Part shown: one piece after another, positions 35,886 through 45,616 of the stretch
Position numbering within the stretch: the stretch's first letter is position 1
How the letters are laid out: each line of letters starts with the position of its first letter
Source of the DNA: Ilyomonas sp963847085
GTDB taxonomy: Bacteria > Bacteroidota > Bacteroidia > Chitinophagales > Chitinophagaceae
Length of the DNA: 64,000 nucleotides
Assembly: GCA_963847085.1 (NCBI GenBank)
Contig: CAWJYO010000005.1
Location: 82,843 to 146,842 of the forward strand
Direction: 5' to 3'
Position numbers and translations under genes: made by a program
The notes under the pieces: model-generated
What the model was told of the DNA's origin: nothing
Seen by the model: the letters and a program-made list of their open reading frames with translations, nothing else
The model's database searches: none

Positions 35886-36517
35886 CTATTTACCGTTGAA
35901 TAATGTTTTTGTTGAAAGGATTTCCTTTTCTTCTTTTTGCCGGTTCAGCATCAGCGCCGCCACTTCGCTACTGAAGCTTTGAGCAAAAGAATTCTTATCC
36001 TTTATGTCATCGCAGACGACATTAATCCGCTTTAATCGCTCGTCATCAGAAAGCTGCAATTGTCCGTTAGTAGTAAGCGAAACCAAATCACTTACATCGT
36101 TAGCAAAGCCATTTCAATAAAGCAGTAAAAACGGAAGAGATATATTGTATTTCATAAGCATTCAACAGTTGGTCTTTGCTTAGCCCCTTTTATACATCCT
36201 CTGTACAGCGCAAGGGTATTGTATTGCATTGCAATAATGTCAGCAATACGGGTATAACGTTGAATGGCCGGATTGATTTGGGAGAGTGAAGAAAAGAATA
36301 CCTGGTGCAGATCTGAATTCTGCATTTTTAACGTCACCAATGAGTGCAAGCCGTTGTTTGCTATGTTATACCCTTTACTTAGGTACCCTTCATATACCTG
36401 CAACGCTGCAATCTGCTGGGTGAGATATTTGATTTGCGTTTTCTTTTGTTCAAACCATTCATCCCCCGTTTGTGCACACACACTTCCGAAACAGGATAAA
36501 ACCAAAATAAAAAGCAC
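35886..36517 (-). pseudogene. TraI-like secreted T4SS protein, copy 2, two frameshifts
   Basis: The same plan as its neighbour: signal peptide (MLFILVLSCFGSVCAQ), QIKYLTQQIAALQVYEGYLSKGYNI, NPAIQRYTRIADIIAMQYN, then in another frame GLSKDQLLNAYEIQYISSVFTALL, and in a third NGFANDVSDLVSLTTNGQLQLSDDERLKRINVVCDDIKDKNSF. The breaks are GGGG for GGG near 36188 and an extra A near 36112. Both are single-base gains in short runs. Confidence 0.78.
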
Positions 36518-36592
36518 TATCTTTCCTTTTCATAACTCACCATTTTTCAACTTCACAAAATCTGTCGTTATTCTCTTTCATGCATCTACTGC

Positions 36593-37262
36593 CTACAAGC
36601 CATACATCGCTTTCACCACTGCTATTTCATGTTCATCTTTGCTTCTTTGCAAAGAGAGCATTGCATTTTGGTTGTTAAACCGATGCAGGTCATCCCAATT
36701 TTTACTCACTCCATTCGCTACTGATTGATGATTTCGATTCTCTTGCATCACTCATCTGCGTAACAAAAGAGTTAACGACAAGCAAAAGCTGATCAACATT
36801 TTTCGCCGCTTGGTCTAACATACCGGAATACACTTGTGACATATAATTCAACTCACCCGCAGTAAAATGTTTATCGCTCCGTATCGTATGCCAGGCCCTT
36901 TTGTATTCAGCTACCAGTTGTGCCTGCTTCATTGAAATGTCCTTAACCTGATGATAATAAGTAATCACAGATTTTACTTCGGCCAAGCCCTTGTAGTAAT
37001 CGCTATACAAGTCCTTTTGCTTTTGCACCCAATCCGTTATTTCGTTCAGGTGCAACTCGCTCATGCTGTTCTCAATCACCTTCTGGGCATTCTGCAGCCA
37101 GATGGTTTGGTTTTGTAATCGCTGTACTTTGAGGTCAATCGCTTTAATAACTTTTGTTATCGCCTGCTTGATAACATCAGCAACCAGTATCTGCGCCTGT
37201 GCACCTTGCGGAGTAAAAAATACGCATAAAGAAAGGCCGAGAACAACGATAACTTTTTGCAT
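36593..37262 (-). pseudogene. TraI-like secreted T4SS protein, copy 3, frameshifted C-terminus
   Basis: Begins MQKVIVVLGLSLCVFFTPQGAQAQ (signal peptide) and runs through VIKAIDLKVQRLQNQTIWLQNAQKVIENSMSEL and YKRAWHTIRSDKHFTAGELNYMSQVYSGMLDQAAKNVDQLLLVVNSFVTQMSDAR, a close TraI match. Near 36735 the frame is lost twice within about 30 bases (RIEIINQ lies in a second frame). The expected end (NWDDLHRFNNQNAMLSLQRSKDE to MYGL) lies in a third frame, with stop at 36593-36595. Confidence 0.8.
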
Positions 37263-37296
37263 AAAACCAAATGTTTAAACTCTATCAACTTTTTAC

Positions 37297-37683
37297 CTAT
37301 GGATTGACTTTGGTATATTGACTACCACCCTCAAACAGCCGTCCATTGGCCGGATCAAACGAGAATGTCTTGCCCAGCCTTTGCTCGTATAAGTTTTGCG
37401 ACTCATTATTAAAAACAGCCCCGAAGGCCATTTCGGAATACTGTTGCGCAGAAAGCCGGTTCCCTTGAATTCGCCGGTAAGCTGTCCGGTTGACAATTAA
37501 GTAATTGTCACCGGACGTACGCTGAATGATTAAGGTATCACTTGCGATAACAAATTTGCTTCTCACTTCCTTGACATAAGTACCTGGTATGAAGTGTTTG
37601 ATGGAGTTGCTTCGACCCGATTCGTCCGTACATCCAAAAACGACGATCAGGCAAAGAAGAAATGTTGTTCGTATATAACGCAT
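37297..37683 (-). CDS. Small lipoprotein of the tra operon
   Basis: A lipoprotein of 128 residues with lipobox VVFGC at about 14-18, then FIPGTYVKEVRSKFVIASDTLIIQRTSGDNYLIVNRTAYRRI and a C-terminal TFSFDPANGRLFEGGSQYTKV. Small lipoproteins with an IPGTYV start are commonly found between traG and traI in Bacteroidota conjugative elements. It likely sits at the outer membrane or inner-membrane face as an accessory T4SS part. The frame is intact. Confidence 0.75.
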   Translation of the reverse strand: MRYIRTTFLLCLIVVFGCTDESGRSNSIKHFIPGTYVKEVRSKFVIASDTLIIQRTSGDNYLIVNRTAYRRIQGNRLSAQQYSEMAFGAVFNNESQNLYEQRLGKTFSFDPANGRLFEGGSQYTKVNP

Positions 37684-37708
37684 AAATGATGTTTTAAAAT
37701 GATGAAAT

Positions 37709-40165
37709 TTATTGGTGTTCCCTTTTCAAGTCAGCCACTAATTGTTTGACGCCCCGCTCCATACTTCCATACTGTTCTGCATATTCCTGCACTTTCAGTT
37801 TTTCTCTTTCTTCTGTGGTATAGGTAAAATATTCTTCCGGCGAGAGTTCATTGCGATAGACTTTCATAATCTGTCCACCGAGGTCAATAAACACTTCCCG
37901 GTATTTTTTACCAGGCTCATTGTTGCGATTAACTGACAATAAAATCGTTTTTCCTTTTTCCGATAAACCCAAAGCCGCCTGCAGCCCATCAAACTTGTTC
38001 AGGAATTTACGCATGTCCATCAGCACTTTGATATCTGCGTTATTGATGATGGCTTCTTTGATGACAGGCGAACTGATGACATCATCTAACTCCTGTGTTA
38101 CCACAACAGCAATCCCGTTGAACTTCCTCACGGTCTTATATACATACTTGATGAACTCTGCCATGCCCGCTTTGGCAATGGCTTTCCAGGCTTCTTCTAT
38201 CACAAGCACTTTGCGGGCACCTTTGAGTTTTCTCATTTTTGAGATAAAGAGTTCCATGATGATGAGTGTAACTACAGGAAAGAGAATCGGATGATCTTTG
38301 ATGTTATCTAATTCAAACACAATAAAGCGTTGTTGTAAAAGGTCAAGATTTTCGTTAGCATTCAACAGGTAATCAAACTCACCACCTTTATAGTAAGGTC
38401 TCAGTACATACAGGAAGTTATCAATGTCAAAGTCCTTGTCTTTTACCTTGTGCTCTTTTAACACGCTGTACATAAACACTTTGCAAGTACTCATAAAAAG
38501 TATTGAAGGAACGGAAAGACGTTTTTATGAAACAACAACCAATCATAGTAACCCTGCAAAGCATTGGAAAGGGCCACATATTCGGCGCGGTTGAAAGCTT
38601 TCATTTTCCTTTTTCCAAAGCGATACGAGCAGGGCTTTCAGGCTTTCTTTTTTCTCCGTATCCAATGCTTCACCCTCCGCAATATAAAAGGGATTGAACC
38701 GGATCGGAGATGCTTCTGTATAAGTGAAATAGTAGCCATTGAAAAGTGTACATAAGCCTTTATAGCTACCGCCAATATCAACGATTACCGCATGAGCACC
38801 GCTGTCATACAAGGAACGGGAAAGATGATTTGTAAAGACAGACTTGCCGCCCCCTGAGCCACCGACAACAATCATGTTCCTATTGGTGACAATGCCCTTT
38901 TCCATTGGCTCATCAAAGAGGTCAACATCCACAGGTCTACCCCATAGCCGTTCTGTAAGGCGGAGGGAGTAACCTGAGCTGCTTTTGTATGCGGTATCGC
39001 TGTTGAGAAAACAGGATGCTACTTCCACAAACGTTTCGATTTGATGATCTCGTGGCAGGTCTGCACCATTGCCGGGTATGCCTGCCCAAAACAGTTGCGG
39101 AGCACAAACCGTTTCTTGTTTTGGAATTGCATCTATTTGTGCAAAGGCAGCGCGAACCGTTTCTATCTGACTGTTGGCTTCTTCATCCGTTTGCGAGTGT
39201 CATCACATTCAGGTGCAAAAAGCAGGGCCTTCTGCTATCGGCTGTTAGTTCGTGCAGATATTCATTGATTGCTTCGTTGGAAATAGCGTTCTCTCTTGAA
39301 TATTGTGCAAGTGATAAAGTGCGTTTTGCTTTCCGTTCGTTGCGTCGTTTGCTTTCGGATGCATCGCCTAAAAAGATAAAAGTGGTGGTGATGTGATTGA
39401 TTGGCAAAAACAAACCAACCGGCGCAGCATAAGAGACGGGAAAAACAGTTCGATCCGTGCTGTATCCGTCATGTGTGATCCGTGAAGAACAGTAGCTGGG
39501 AAAACTATTTACATCAGCCAATGTAAAGAACTGGCAGATTTTTGTTCCTACTTTCACACCCTCCCTGAAGTTAATATCTTTTATCAGTGGCTTGCTTTCA
39601 TCATCTATTTGATAGATGTATTGTTCGATTAAACCTGCCGCCTTTTCATGACTCATGATATCGTTATCCGTCAAACGTTCCAATACAATTCCCGCTTCTT
39701 TCATTAGCCGCGCAAATTGCGCAACCCCGCTTTCCCACGCTTGTAATGCTTCTATACTTACTGTTTGTTGAGGCACAAAAGAAGTGCGAAGCAGGTTATT
39801 GATTTTAGAAGTTGATGTTTCTCTTCTGGATGGCATGATTGTAACGCTGATGATACAGGTATGTTCCAAATAACTGCGGTCTGAAAAAATCTGGTCGCTT
39901 GCTCTTGCCAGAAAGCTTCTTTCGCCTTTTGCAATTGCACATTGTTTGCTTCTGTAACAATCCTGTTGCACGAATACACTGTTTGAGGCAATGAATGAAT
40001 GGCTTTGATTCTGGCGTCGTTCAAGGCTTCATATTCCTCATTGGATCGGGTTAAGCATTCAGGATAAGAGACACGAAACAAAGCGGTTATATCCCCGTTC
40101 TTTGAAAGAATGCAATTGTGCTCAACCGATGCAATCGGTGTATGTTCTTCTAACCACTTTTCCAT
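37709..40165 (-). pseudogene. traG: Conjugative transposon ATPase TraG, about five frameshifts
   Basis: VirB4-like ATPase. Pieces in order on the minus strand: MEKWLEEHTPIASVEHNCIL (start), FVQQDCYRSKQ to HLNVMTLAN, EEANSQIETVRAAFAQIDAIPKQ to WKKENESF with Walker A GGSGGGKS, NRAEYVALSNALQGYYDW to HKNVFP, SFNTFYEYLQSV, and LKEHKVKDKDFDI to the end with Walker B VLVIEEAW. The joins lie near 39978 (one base lost), 39190, 38590 and 38513 (one base gained each) and 38475 (one lost). A full protein of about 815 residues would result. As it stands no ATPase can be made. Confidence 0.88.
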
Positions 40166-40166
40166 A

Positions 40167-40481
40167 CTATTGCTGAATAAAATTCTTTCTCCGTTTACTA
40201 ATAATTTGTTTGGGACTTCTCTTTTGGGCAGCCCGTTGCATCAGTCCATGTTGTCCCCATTTATTGTTCAGCCTATAAACAAGAAAGAAAATGGAGCCAC
40301 CCAGGCAAAGACCAATGGCTACACATAAGTAAGCATTGAGCCCTGAGATGTATAGGATGCTGAACAAGACCAATACGCCCACCAGACCACCCGCCAGATA
40401 CCAGATGTATTGTGCCTGCAACCCCCTGAACTCAAGTGGGCGATTGATGCCTTTATTGATGTGATAAATGGTGTTGCTCAT
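40167..40481 (-). CDS. traF: Conjugative transposon protein TraF
   Basis: A VirB3-like membrane protein (DUF4133) of 104 residues: INKGINRPLEFRGLQAQYIWYLAGG, two helices (about 25-67) and a basic C-terminus. It starts the TraF/TraG pair typical of these operons and ends 1 base before traG. It should localise or assist the ATPase at the inner membrane. The frame is intact. Confidence 0.88.
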   Translation of the reverse strand: MSNTIYHINKGINRPLEFRGLQAQYIWYLAGGLVGVLVLFSILYISGLNAYLCVAIGLCLGGSIFFLVYRLNNKWGQHGLMQRAAQKRSPKQIISKRRKNFIQQ

Positions 40482-40490
40482 GAGCTCTCT

Positions 40491-40835
40491 TTAAATGCCA
40501 AAGAATGATTTGAGTACCGTAGCCACCACGACAAGGAACACACAGGAGCCAAACCAGGCAGCCGCTGTGGAGCCTGTATCAGGATGACCGTTGCTCCATT
40601 TCTGATATACTTTTATAGCTCCTACCAACCCAACGATTGCACCAATGGCATACATCAGGTTTGCACCGGCATCAAAGTATCCTTTCACCATTGTTGTTGC
40701 CTGGTTGATGCCGGCATTGCCATCGCCCGTCTGAGCCTGTAGCCCTGAGGAAATAAGACAGGAAGCAACAAGTGTTGTTGCCACAACAAGAATCCGCTTT
40801 CTTTTTTTCGCACTGACTCTTACATACAGTTTCAT
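40491..40835 (-). CDS. traE: Conjugative transposon protein TraE
   Basis: VirB2-like pilin candidate (DUF4134). The chosen ATG (MKLYVRVSAKKRKRI) gives a signal-type N-terminus, a helix ending VASCLISSGLQAQ, then GNAGINQATTMVKGYFDAGANLMYAIGAIVGLVGAIKVYQKWSNG and a second helix, the family signature. An in-frame start at 40952 would add 39 residues of unlike sequence. It is the first clear T4SS gene of the operon, 9 bases before traF. Confidence 0.88.
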   Translation of the reverse strand: MKLYVRVSAKKRKRILVVATTLVASCLISSGLQAQTGDGNAGINQATTMVKGYFDAGANLMYAIGAIVGLVGAIKVYQKWSNGHPDTGSTAAAWFGSCVFLVVVATVLKSFFGI

Positions 40836-41004
40836 ACTCACGTCTTTTATAGTTTGATAATAAGAACCTTTACTTACCTGTTGCCTCTGCTCCCCTTGCC
40901 AACCAAAGGGAGCAGGAGGGCAAACAGGACTCTTTCTGCATTGTTCATTCACACCGACACGCTTCTCTTACTCCTTTCTTCAATGCAGAGTTCATTGATG
41001 TCAT

Positions 41005-41490
41005 TCAGTCATTCCACAATGCCTGTAACTCTTCAGCACTCAAATGAATAGAACAGTAATTTTCGCAGTACACAGCGATGAGTTGTCTTAATTCATACTT
41101 GGGTTCGCTATGATTAAGACAGGGATATTTTTGGATGATTTTTCTTAGGCTGGCAATGAGTTCCTCTTTGTTTACAGCATCTCCGGATGATGATGTATAG
41201 GCTTCGATTTCACCAGCAAACTCTTGTGCATCAGAAGCCAGATCGTCTGCATCTTCTACCGTCTTCAATTCTTCGTCTGGCACTTCTTCGCCAAACAAAT
41301 TGAGACTGCTTTGCGGTCCTGATACATCTGTACTGGAGGGAACTTCTAAAGAATCAAACGAAAGGTTGGTTCTTTTTGCAACAAGATGCTGAAAAGTTTT
41401 GCGATAAACAATAGCAATAATGGCGTAATAAATGAGCAAGCATAGGCTTACTATCAGGGCATAATCCACCCATGTCAATGATATACTCAT
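41005..41490 (-). CDS. Membrane protein of the tra operon, function unknown
   Basis: A 161-residue protein with one N-terminal helix (DYALIVSLCLLIYYAIIAIVYR, about 9-30), an acidic linker (about 50-105) and a helical C-terminal domain (ELIASLRKIIQKYPCLNHSEPKYELRQLIAVYCENYCSIHLSAEELQALW). I have seen this plan upstream of traE in related elements, but no function is known to me. It is 169 bases before the traE start. Confidence 0.72.
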   Translation of the reverse strand: MSISLTWVDYALIVSLCLLIYYAIIAIVYRKTFQHLVAKRTNLSFDSLEVPSSTDVSGPQSSLNLFGEEVPDEELKTVEDADDLASDAQEFAGEIEAYTSSSGDAVNKEELIASLRKIIQKYPCLNHSEPKYELRQLIAVYCENYCSIHLSAEELQALWND

Positions 41491-41533
41491 AACTCACATT
41501 TTCTTTCTTCACAATAATTAAAGCTCAATCAAG

Positions 41534-41965
41534 CTAAGAAGAGACCGTTCGATTTCTAAACTGCAATAAATGATAAAGTAAATTCAGGAGAAGAAGACTT
41601 AAAAAAACAATCATCAGTATCAAGGGAACCGATTCCCGGAACGTATTATAGTTATAATCGGCTCCTGGTTGTGTAAAAAACCGTATCAATGAAATGAGCA
41701 TACACATGGCTCCTATGATATCTAAGAGATGTTTATAATTGGATTTGCTCACCATTGAAGACAAAAGAAGTATAATTCCAACTAGTCCAATAATAGAGTG
41801 AAACACCCCATGTACAAAGCCCAGTAGCAAAGCAAAGAAATAAAATACAGCACTGGATTCTCCGCTGATAATGAGAAAGCAAAACAATAAGGATATTGTA
41901 ACCGGATGTATAAATATTTGCATGACTGTTTTCATAAAATCGATTTTAGTATTTATTGTCCGCAA
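41534..41965 (-). CDS. Small four-helix membrane protein
   Basis: A 143-residue hydrophobic protein with about four helices (for example PVTISLLFCFLIISGESSAVFYFFALLLG and LLDIIGAMCMLISLIRFF). No domain is recognised. It overlaps the downstream end of the lipoprotein gene by 13 bases, so the two are cotranslated. That pairing invites a role as membrane partner or immunity protein for the lipoprotein, but nothing in its own sequence proves it. Confidence 0.65.
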   Translation of the reverse strand: MRTINTKIDFMKTVMQIFIHPVTISLLFCFLIISGESSAVFYFFALLLGFVHGVFHSIIGLVGIILLLSSMVSKSNYKHLLDIIGAMCMLISLIRFFTQPGADYNYNTFRESVPLILMIVFLSLLLLNLLYHLLQFRNRTVSS

Positions 41966-43233
41966 CTTCCGTGACTGGCATCAGCGAGTTGTTCATCGTT
42001 GGGAACATGTGGTATACCATGCGCGGTATTGCCAGATGCCTGTAGCATCTTTATTTCTGTGTATAAACCTTGTGGAGAGTTCATCGCTTCTCCACTTCCT
42101 TCCGTGATGTATTGTGGTATTACTAGTGGATTGTAAGTAGAGGCATTATAAAGGCTTAACGCGAAATCGGTACAGTTCCAGTTGTTAATATCATAGCTTG
42201 TGTTTTCCAATAACTGGAGCTTGCTGATAGTTGCACTAAATTGTGAGCTATTAAGCGTTTGAGAAAGGGAAGCATCGTAGCGATGTCCACCGTTGTCTGC
42301 TATTTTACTATTGCATGGATGGCTTGTTAGCACCTGCCAGCTTACCCGGGGATAGAATCCAAAATTTTGGTGAATGGTCATCGAACCAGAGGTTTTGGTT
42401 AGCTCAATAAAGGTATGTCCCGGCGACATGGTATTCCAGTTAAACATTACAGAAGGATCATTATTTACCGGCATATCTGCATAAATTGTTATCTGGTAGG
42501 TTGCTCCTTCATCCGGCACGCTGCCAAAGCATTTAATATAATCCTCAACTTTTATAGGACGATTATCATTCGATTCTGTTTGAACCACCATTGTGTTGTC
42601 ACTGCCTTCACCGCTGCTGCTTCCGCCACCACCTGAATAACCATATGTATAGCCTCCACCGCCTCCGCCATAATCATCAAAGAAGCCGTCATAGCAGTAC
42701 CAGTCGCCTTCATCAATGCCATCAGTTGAATAACAGGTAATCACACAATCTGGCAATGTTTGTTCACCCACAGATGGGTCTGCTTCCATTAGTTCCACTG
42801 CATTGTGTACCGATTTGAATCTTCCATTCAATATGTTTTTGAGAGTGGTGCTCGCTCTATTGAGAGAAGCAATGGAAAAACGTCCCTTAAACTTCGTATG
42901 GTTGCCATTGTCTTTATCTACATGAACCGTTTTGCCCGTTCTGATGTTACCCAAAGAGTCTGTCTTCAGTAAAATAAAATCGGTTGCCATATTCTTATTC
43001 AGCAAACCAATTCTTACAAAACAGCCTTTGCTTTGCGCATCCCTGCTCTTGTAAAACTGGTTGACATCAAGGCTCCCATAATCAACGGCAGAAAGGCTGT
43101 CTTTCAATTGTGCTTTTACCGTTTGAAAAAACGATAGGTTTATATTAGCGGCAGAATCTATTGGAGCGTTGTTCTCTTTTTTACAGGAAAAAAGAAACAA
43201 AGCAATGGATGTAGCGACAAGAAAATGTTTCAT
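41953..43233 (-). CDS. Lipoprotein with papain-like (permuted NlpC/P60-type) C-terminal region
   Basis: Lipobox LFLFSC at about 12-17. The N-terminal half (20-170) resembles Bacteroidota lipoproteins with VRIGLLNKNMATDFILLKTDSLGN. A Gly/Ser-rich linker (about 190-215) leads to a C-terminal domain with SPGHTFIELTKT (His) and, about 85 residues on, SYDINNWNCTDFALSLYN (Cys). This His-first, NC-later layout matches permuted papain-fold hydrolases. It could be a secreted amidase-type effector or a surface enzyme. The C-terminus ends in HGSCGQ. Confidence 0.7.
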   Translation of the reverse strand: MKHFLVATSIALFLFSCKKENNAPIDSAANINLSFFQTVKAQLKDSLSAVDYGSLDVNQFYKSRDAQSKGCFVRIGLLNKNMATDFILLKTDSLGNIRTGKTVHVDKDNGNHTKFKGRFSIASLNRASTTLKNILNGRFKSVHNAVELMEADPSVGEQTLPDCVITCYSTDGIDEGDWYCYDGFFDDYGGGGGGYTYGYSGGGGSSSGEGSDNTMVVQTESNDNRPIKVEDYIKCFGSVPDEGATYQITIYADMPVNNDPSVMFNWNTMSPGHTFIELTKTSGSMTIHQNFGFYPRVSWQVLTSHPCNSKIADNGGHRYDASLSQTLNSSQFSATISKLQLLENTSYDINNWNCTDFALSLYNASTYNPLVIPQYITEGSGEAMNSPQGLYTEIKMLQASGNTAHGIPHVPNDEQLADASHGSCGQ

Positions 43234-43325
43234 GGTTATCTTCTTTGGTGATGTAAAAGTAGAATGGTATCTGTTAAAGCAGTATTGGAAAATGACAGGA
43301 AATTGGGTTGGAAAATCACAAGATT

Positions 43326-43901
43326 TTAACCCGCATACTTTGCTTTGATTTTGCTTAAGTAACCTTCATCAATGTTCAGATAAGAGGCTATATATTTAGC
43401 TGGAAGCTTTAATACAAGCTGAGGTTGTGTTTCCATGAGCAGAGCATACCTTTCCGCTGCCGTATTCAGTGAAAGAATACGCTGTCTTTTTTCACTTTCC
43501 ACATAATATTTTTCCAACAAAACGGCACGATGCAAGTTGAATTCGGGGAAGTGTAAGTAAACACTTTGTAACTCAGCATAGCTAATAGACCAGGTTATAC
43601 ATTCTTCCATTGCCTGTATGTATTGGTAGCTTTTGATTTGCCGTAGAAAACTTTCAACGGAGATAATAACATTACCAACCTCCATGAACCAGATATTGAT
43701 TTCCTGTGTTCCATTATCATAAAAGCATCTGGCTAATCCGGTTTCCATGAAGTGGATGGAGTTACTTACCTGACCGGCCTGGAGCAAGTAAGTGCGTTTT
43801 TTAAAAAGGTTTCGTTTGAGGGTAGCTTTAAGATAGCTTTCAAGAGAAGTTGATAATGGCGCAATCGAATGCAGCAATTGAAATAAGTTCTCCATATACA
43901 C
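43326..43901 (-). CDS. Crp/Fnr-family transcription regulator
   Basis: A 191-residue protein with an N-terminal cyclic-nucleotide-binding beta barrel (LFKKRTYLLQAGQVSNSIHFMETGLARCFY...EINIWF) and a C-terminal HTH (LKLPAKYIASYLNIDEGYLSKIKAKYAG). It matches the common Bacteroidota Crp-like regulators; the ligand pocket lacks the classic cAMP Arg-Ser pair. Target unknown. It reads toward the lipoprotein gene, 92 bases away, and may control it. Confidence 0.88.
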   Translation of the reverse strand: MYMENLFQLLHSIAPLSTSLESYLKATLKRNLFKKRTYLLQAGQVSNSIHFMETGLARCFYDNGTQEINIWFMEVGNVIISVESFLRQIKSYQYIQAMEECITWSISYAELQSVYLHFPEFNLHRAVLLEKYYVESEKRQRILSLNTAAERYALLMETQPQLVLKLPAKYIASYLNIDEGYLSKIKAKYAG

Positions 43902-43953
43902 ATGTCTTTTTGTTCACAATTCTTGGAGGGGTAATATTGCTATGAAGGATAAA

Positions 43954-44211
43954 CTAAGGAAGCAATTCTTTTGGATTCACTTGTAATGCTGAAGCAATAA
44001 GCGGAAGATAAGAGAGACTGCAGTTTACCTTACCGAGTTCAATACGGCTAATCTGACTGTCAGGAATTCCGCAATTAAAGGCTAATGAAGTTTGTGTAAT
44101 GTCTTTAGATAGCCTGATTTCCCGAATCTTTAAGCCAACTGCAGCAAGAAAGCCATCGTCTCTATAATATCTTTTTGAACTTGCTTTTGGCACAATCCAA
44201 AAAGAAAACAA
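43954..44211 (-). CDS. XRE-family helix-turn-helix regulator
   Basis: An 85-residue protein. VGLKIREIRLSKDITQTSLAFNCGIPDSQISRIELGKVNCSLSYLPLIASALQVNPKELL is a complete lambda-repressor-type HTH, with helices 2 and 3 in TQTSLAFNCGIPDSQISRIE. The first about 22 residues look extra, so an internal start is possible. Target unknown. Confidence 0.85.
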   Translation of the reverse strand: MFSFWIVPKASSKRYYRDDGFLAAVGLKIREIRLSKDITQTSLAFNCGIPDSQISRIELGKVNCSLSYLPLIASALQVNPKELLP

Positions 44212-44559
44212 GAAACGAATACAACAAAGAGCGAATTCGCCTTATTTCAAATTTTATTAGCGATAATATTTTTTCTTTCTGATGTAATATTCTTTCACTA
44301 ACGATTTATGATCTTATCGATAATTGATCTAGCATCCAAACTGCAAAAAATCTGTTTAATAAGTTCAATATTTTTATCCAATTATTATAAAAAGCATTGT
44401 TGAAGTTTGGACACAGAAATCAATAGCCCCTATGTAAAAGAGGCCGAGCGATTGAAAACCTAATCTGTATGAACGGCTTTCAATTGCAGTTGTTGAAGGT
44501 ATCGGTTTAATTCCTGTTCATTATTATGCCTGATTTGAGGCAACCGTTGCACTGGCATT
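44212..44559. other. Intergenic region without recognised gene
   Basis: AT-rich upstream part, then sequence that could be worn transposase DNA. No start, RNA gene or clear repeat is seen. Confidence 0.4.
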
Positions 44560-44977
44560 ACTGCTTTTGAAGCCCGCATTACTTGCAAAGTGTTTGGGGA
44601 GGGTACTTTGCAGGCTGCGCGGTTCTCCACTGTATCGGGTATCGTCCTTTAAGAAGTGTGTGTATTGGCAGGAGTGATTTTAAAAGATGGATGATAGTGT
44701 TGACAAGCCTTACTATGACCGGATGCATATAAGACTGCAAACTCCGAAAGCCAAACGGATGAAGAAGCTAAGAAGCAGCACGGTAAAACCGGTGCTGGGA
44801 ACGCTGGTCAATTTCTTAGGTATGCGAAGGGTGAACACAAGAGGCATCGAAGGGGCAAACAAATGCATGCTGATGGCAGCGGTGGCTTACAACCTTAAAA
44901 AATTATTGAAGTTCACAACCCAAAAAGGACAGGCAGATGTAAAAGCTATGCAGCAATGCCTGCAAAATGCTTTTTAA
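44560..44977 (+). pseudogene. C-terminal remnant of an IS1182-type transposase
   Basis: The open part (from 44687) reads DDSVDKPYYDRMHIRLQTPKAKRMKKLRSSTVKPVLGTLVNFLGMRRVNTRGIEGANKCMLMAAVAYNLKKLLKF, the C-terminal end of IS1182-family DDE transposases including the Y-R-E-type region (here partly changed). Upstream bases translate as FKKCVYW-like pieces interrupted by stops. The catalytic domain is missing. It cuts off the fold-back site at the left end of the cupin cassette. Confidence 0.75.
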
Positions 44978-45117
44978 TGCTTATTGCTTCTATAAACTCT
45001 AATAGAAACTATATGCTGAGAATAATGAAATAAATCCGGGGTTTGTGTTTTAGTATGTAATCCGGAAAAATTAATAGTGGCTAATTTCAAAAAAAAGTTG
45101 CGCATCAGTTACCGCAT

Positions 45118-45616
45118 GTTATGTGCAGCCTTTTTGTGTTCAACCAAAATTGCTTATTTCAATTGGCCGATTGGGTCAATGGTATCTGTTTCAACCATAA
45201 GCATTACTGTCTTTTGAGGTGCTCTTGTTTTGTGCATTACACCTTTTGAAACTGTTGCTCCTTCGTTTGGGTTTAACTCAAGTGTTTTGTCTTCTAAGTC
45301 AATGTAAAGTTTGCCACTCAAAACAAAGAAAAATTCGTCATCGTCATCGTGTTTGTGCCAATGATATTCACCTTCTACAATACCAATTCTCACTACACTT
45401 CCATTTACTTTAGAAAGTGTCTGATTAAACCACTTGTCGGTGCATTCACTCACTATTTGATTAACGTCAATTAGTTCTTGATGGTCATACTTAATATCCA
45501 TTCGTTGGTTGTAGTTGAACTTTTCAGCCATATTTTTTGAGTTTAATCTGAATTTGTCATTTTTCTACTGTATTGTTTTGTCAATTTATGGTGTGTCCTG
45601 TAAAGTTGCACATAAC
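45118..45616 (-). other. Integron-like gene cassette with cupin gene
   Basis: On the minus strand the unit opens with GTTATGTGC (45616-45608) and closes with its exact complement GCACATAAC (45126-45118), and holds one gene in the cassette direction. The site beyond the closing core starts ATGCGGTAACTGATGCGCAAC but lacks its right arm, being cut by the transposase remnant. Confidence 0.65.
45154..45531 (-). CDS. Cupin-domain protein
   Basis: A 125-residue single-domain cupin. Motif 1 is GEYHWHKHDDDDEFFFVLSGKLYIDLE, with the metal ligands H-x-H and a distal Glu. Motif 2 is NEGATVSKGVMHKTRAP with the last His. It should bind a metal in the cytoplasm, perhaps as an isomerase or sensor; the substrate is not evident. 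An internal ATG (45498, MDIKYDHQEL) is an equally likely start. It is the only gene of its cassette. Confidence 0.85.
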   Translation of the reverse strand: MAEKFNYNQRMDIKYDHQELIDVNQIVSECTDKWFNQTLSKVNGSVVRIGIVEGEYHWHKHDDDDEFFFVLSGKLYIDLEDKTLELNPNEGATVSKGVMHKTRAPQKTVMLMVETDTIDPIGQLK

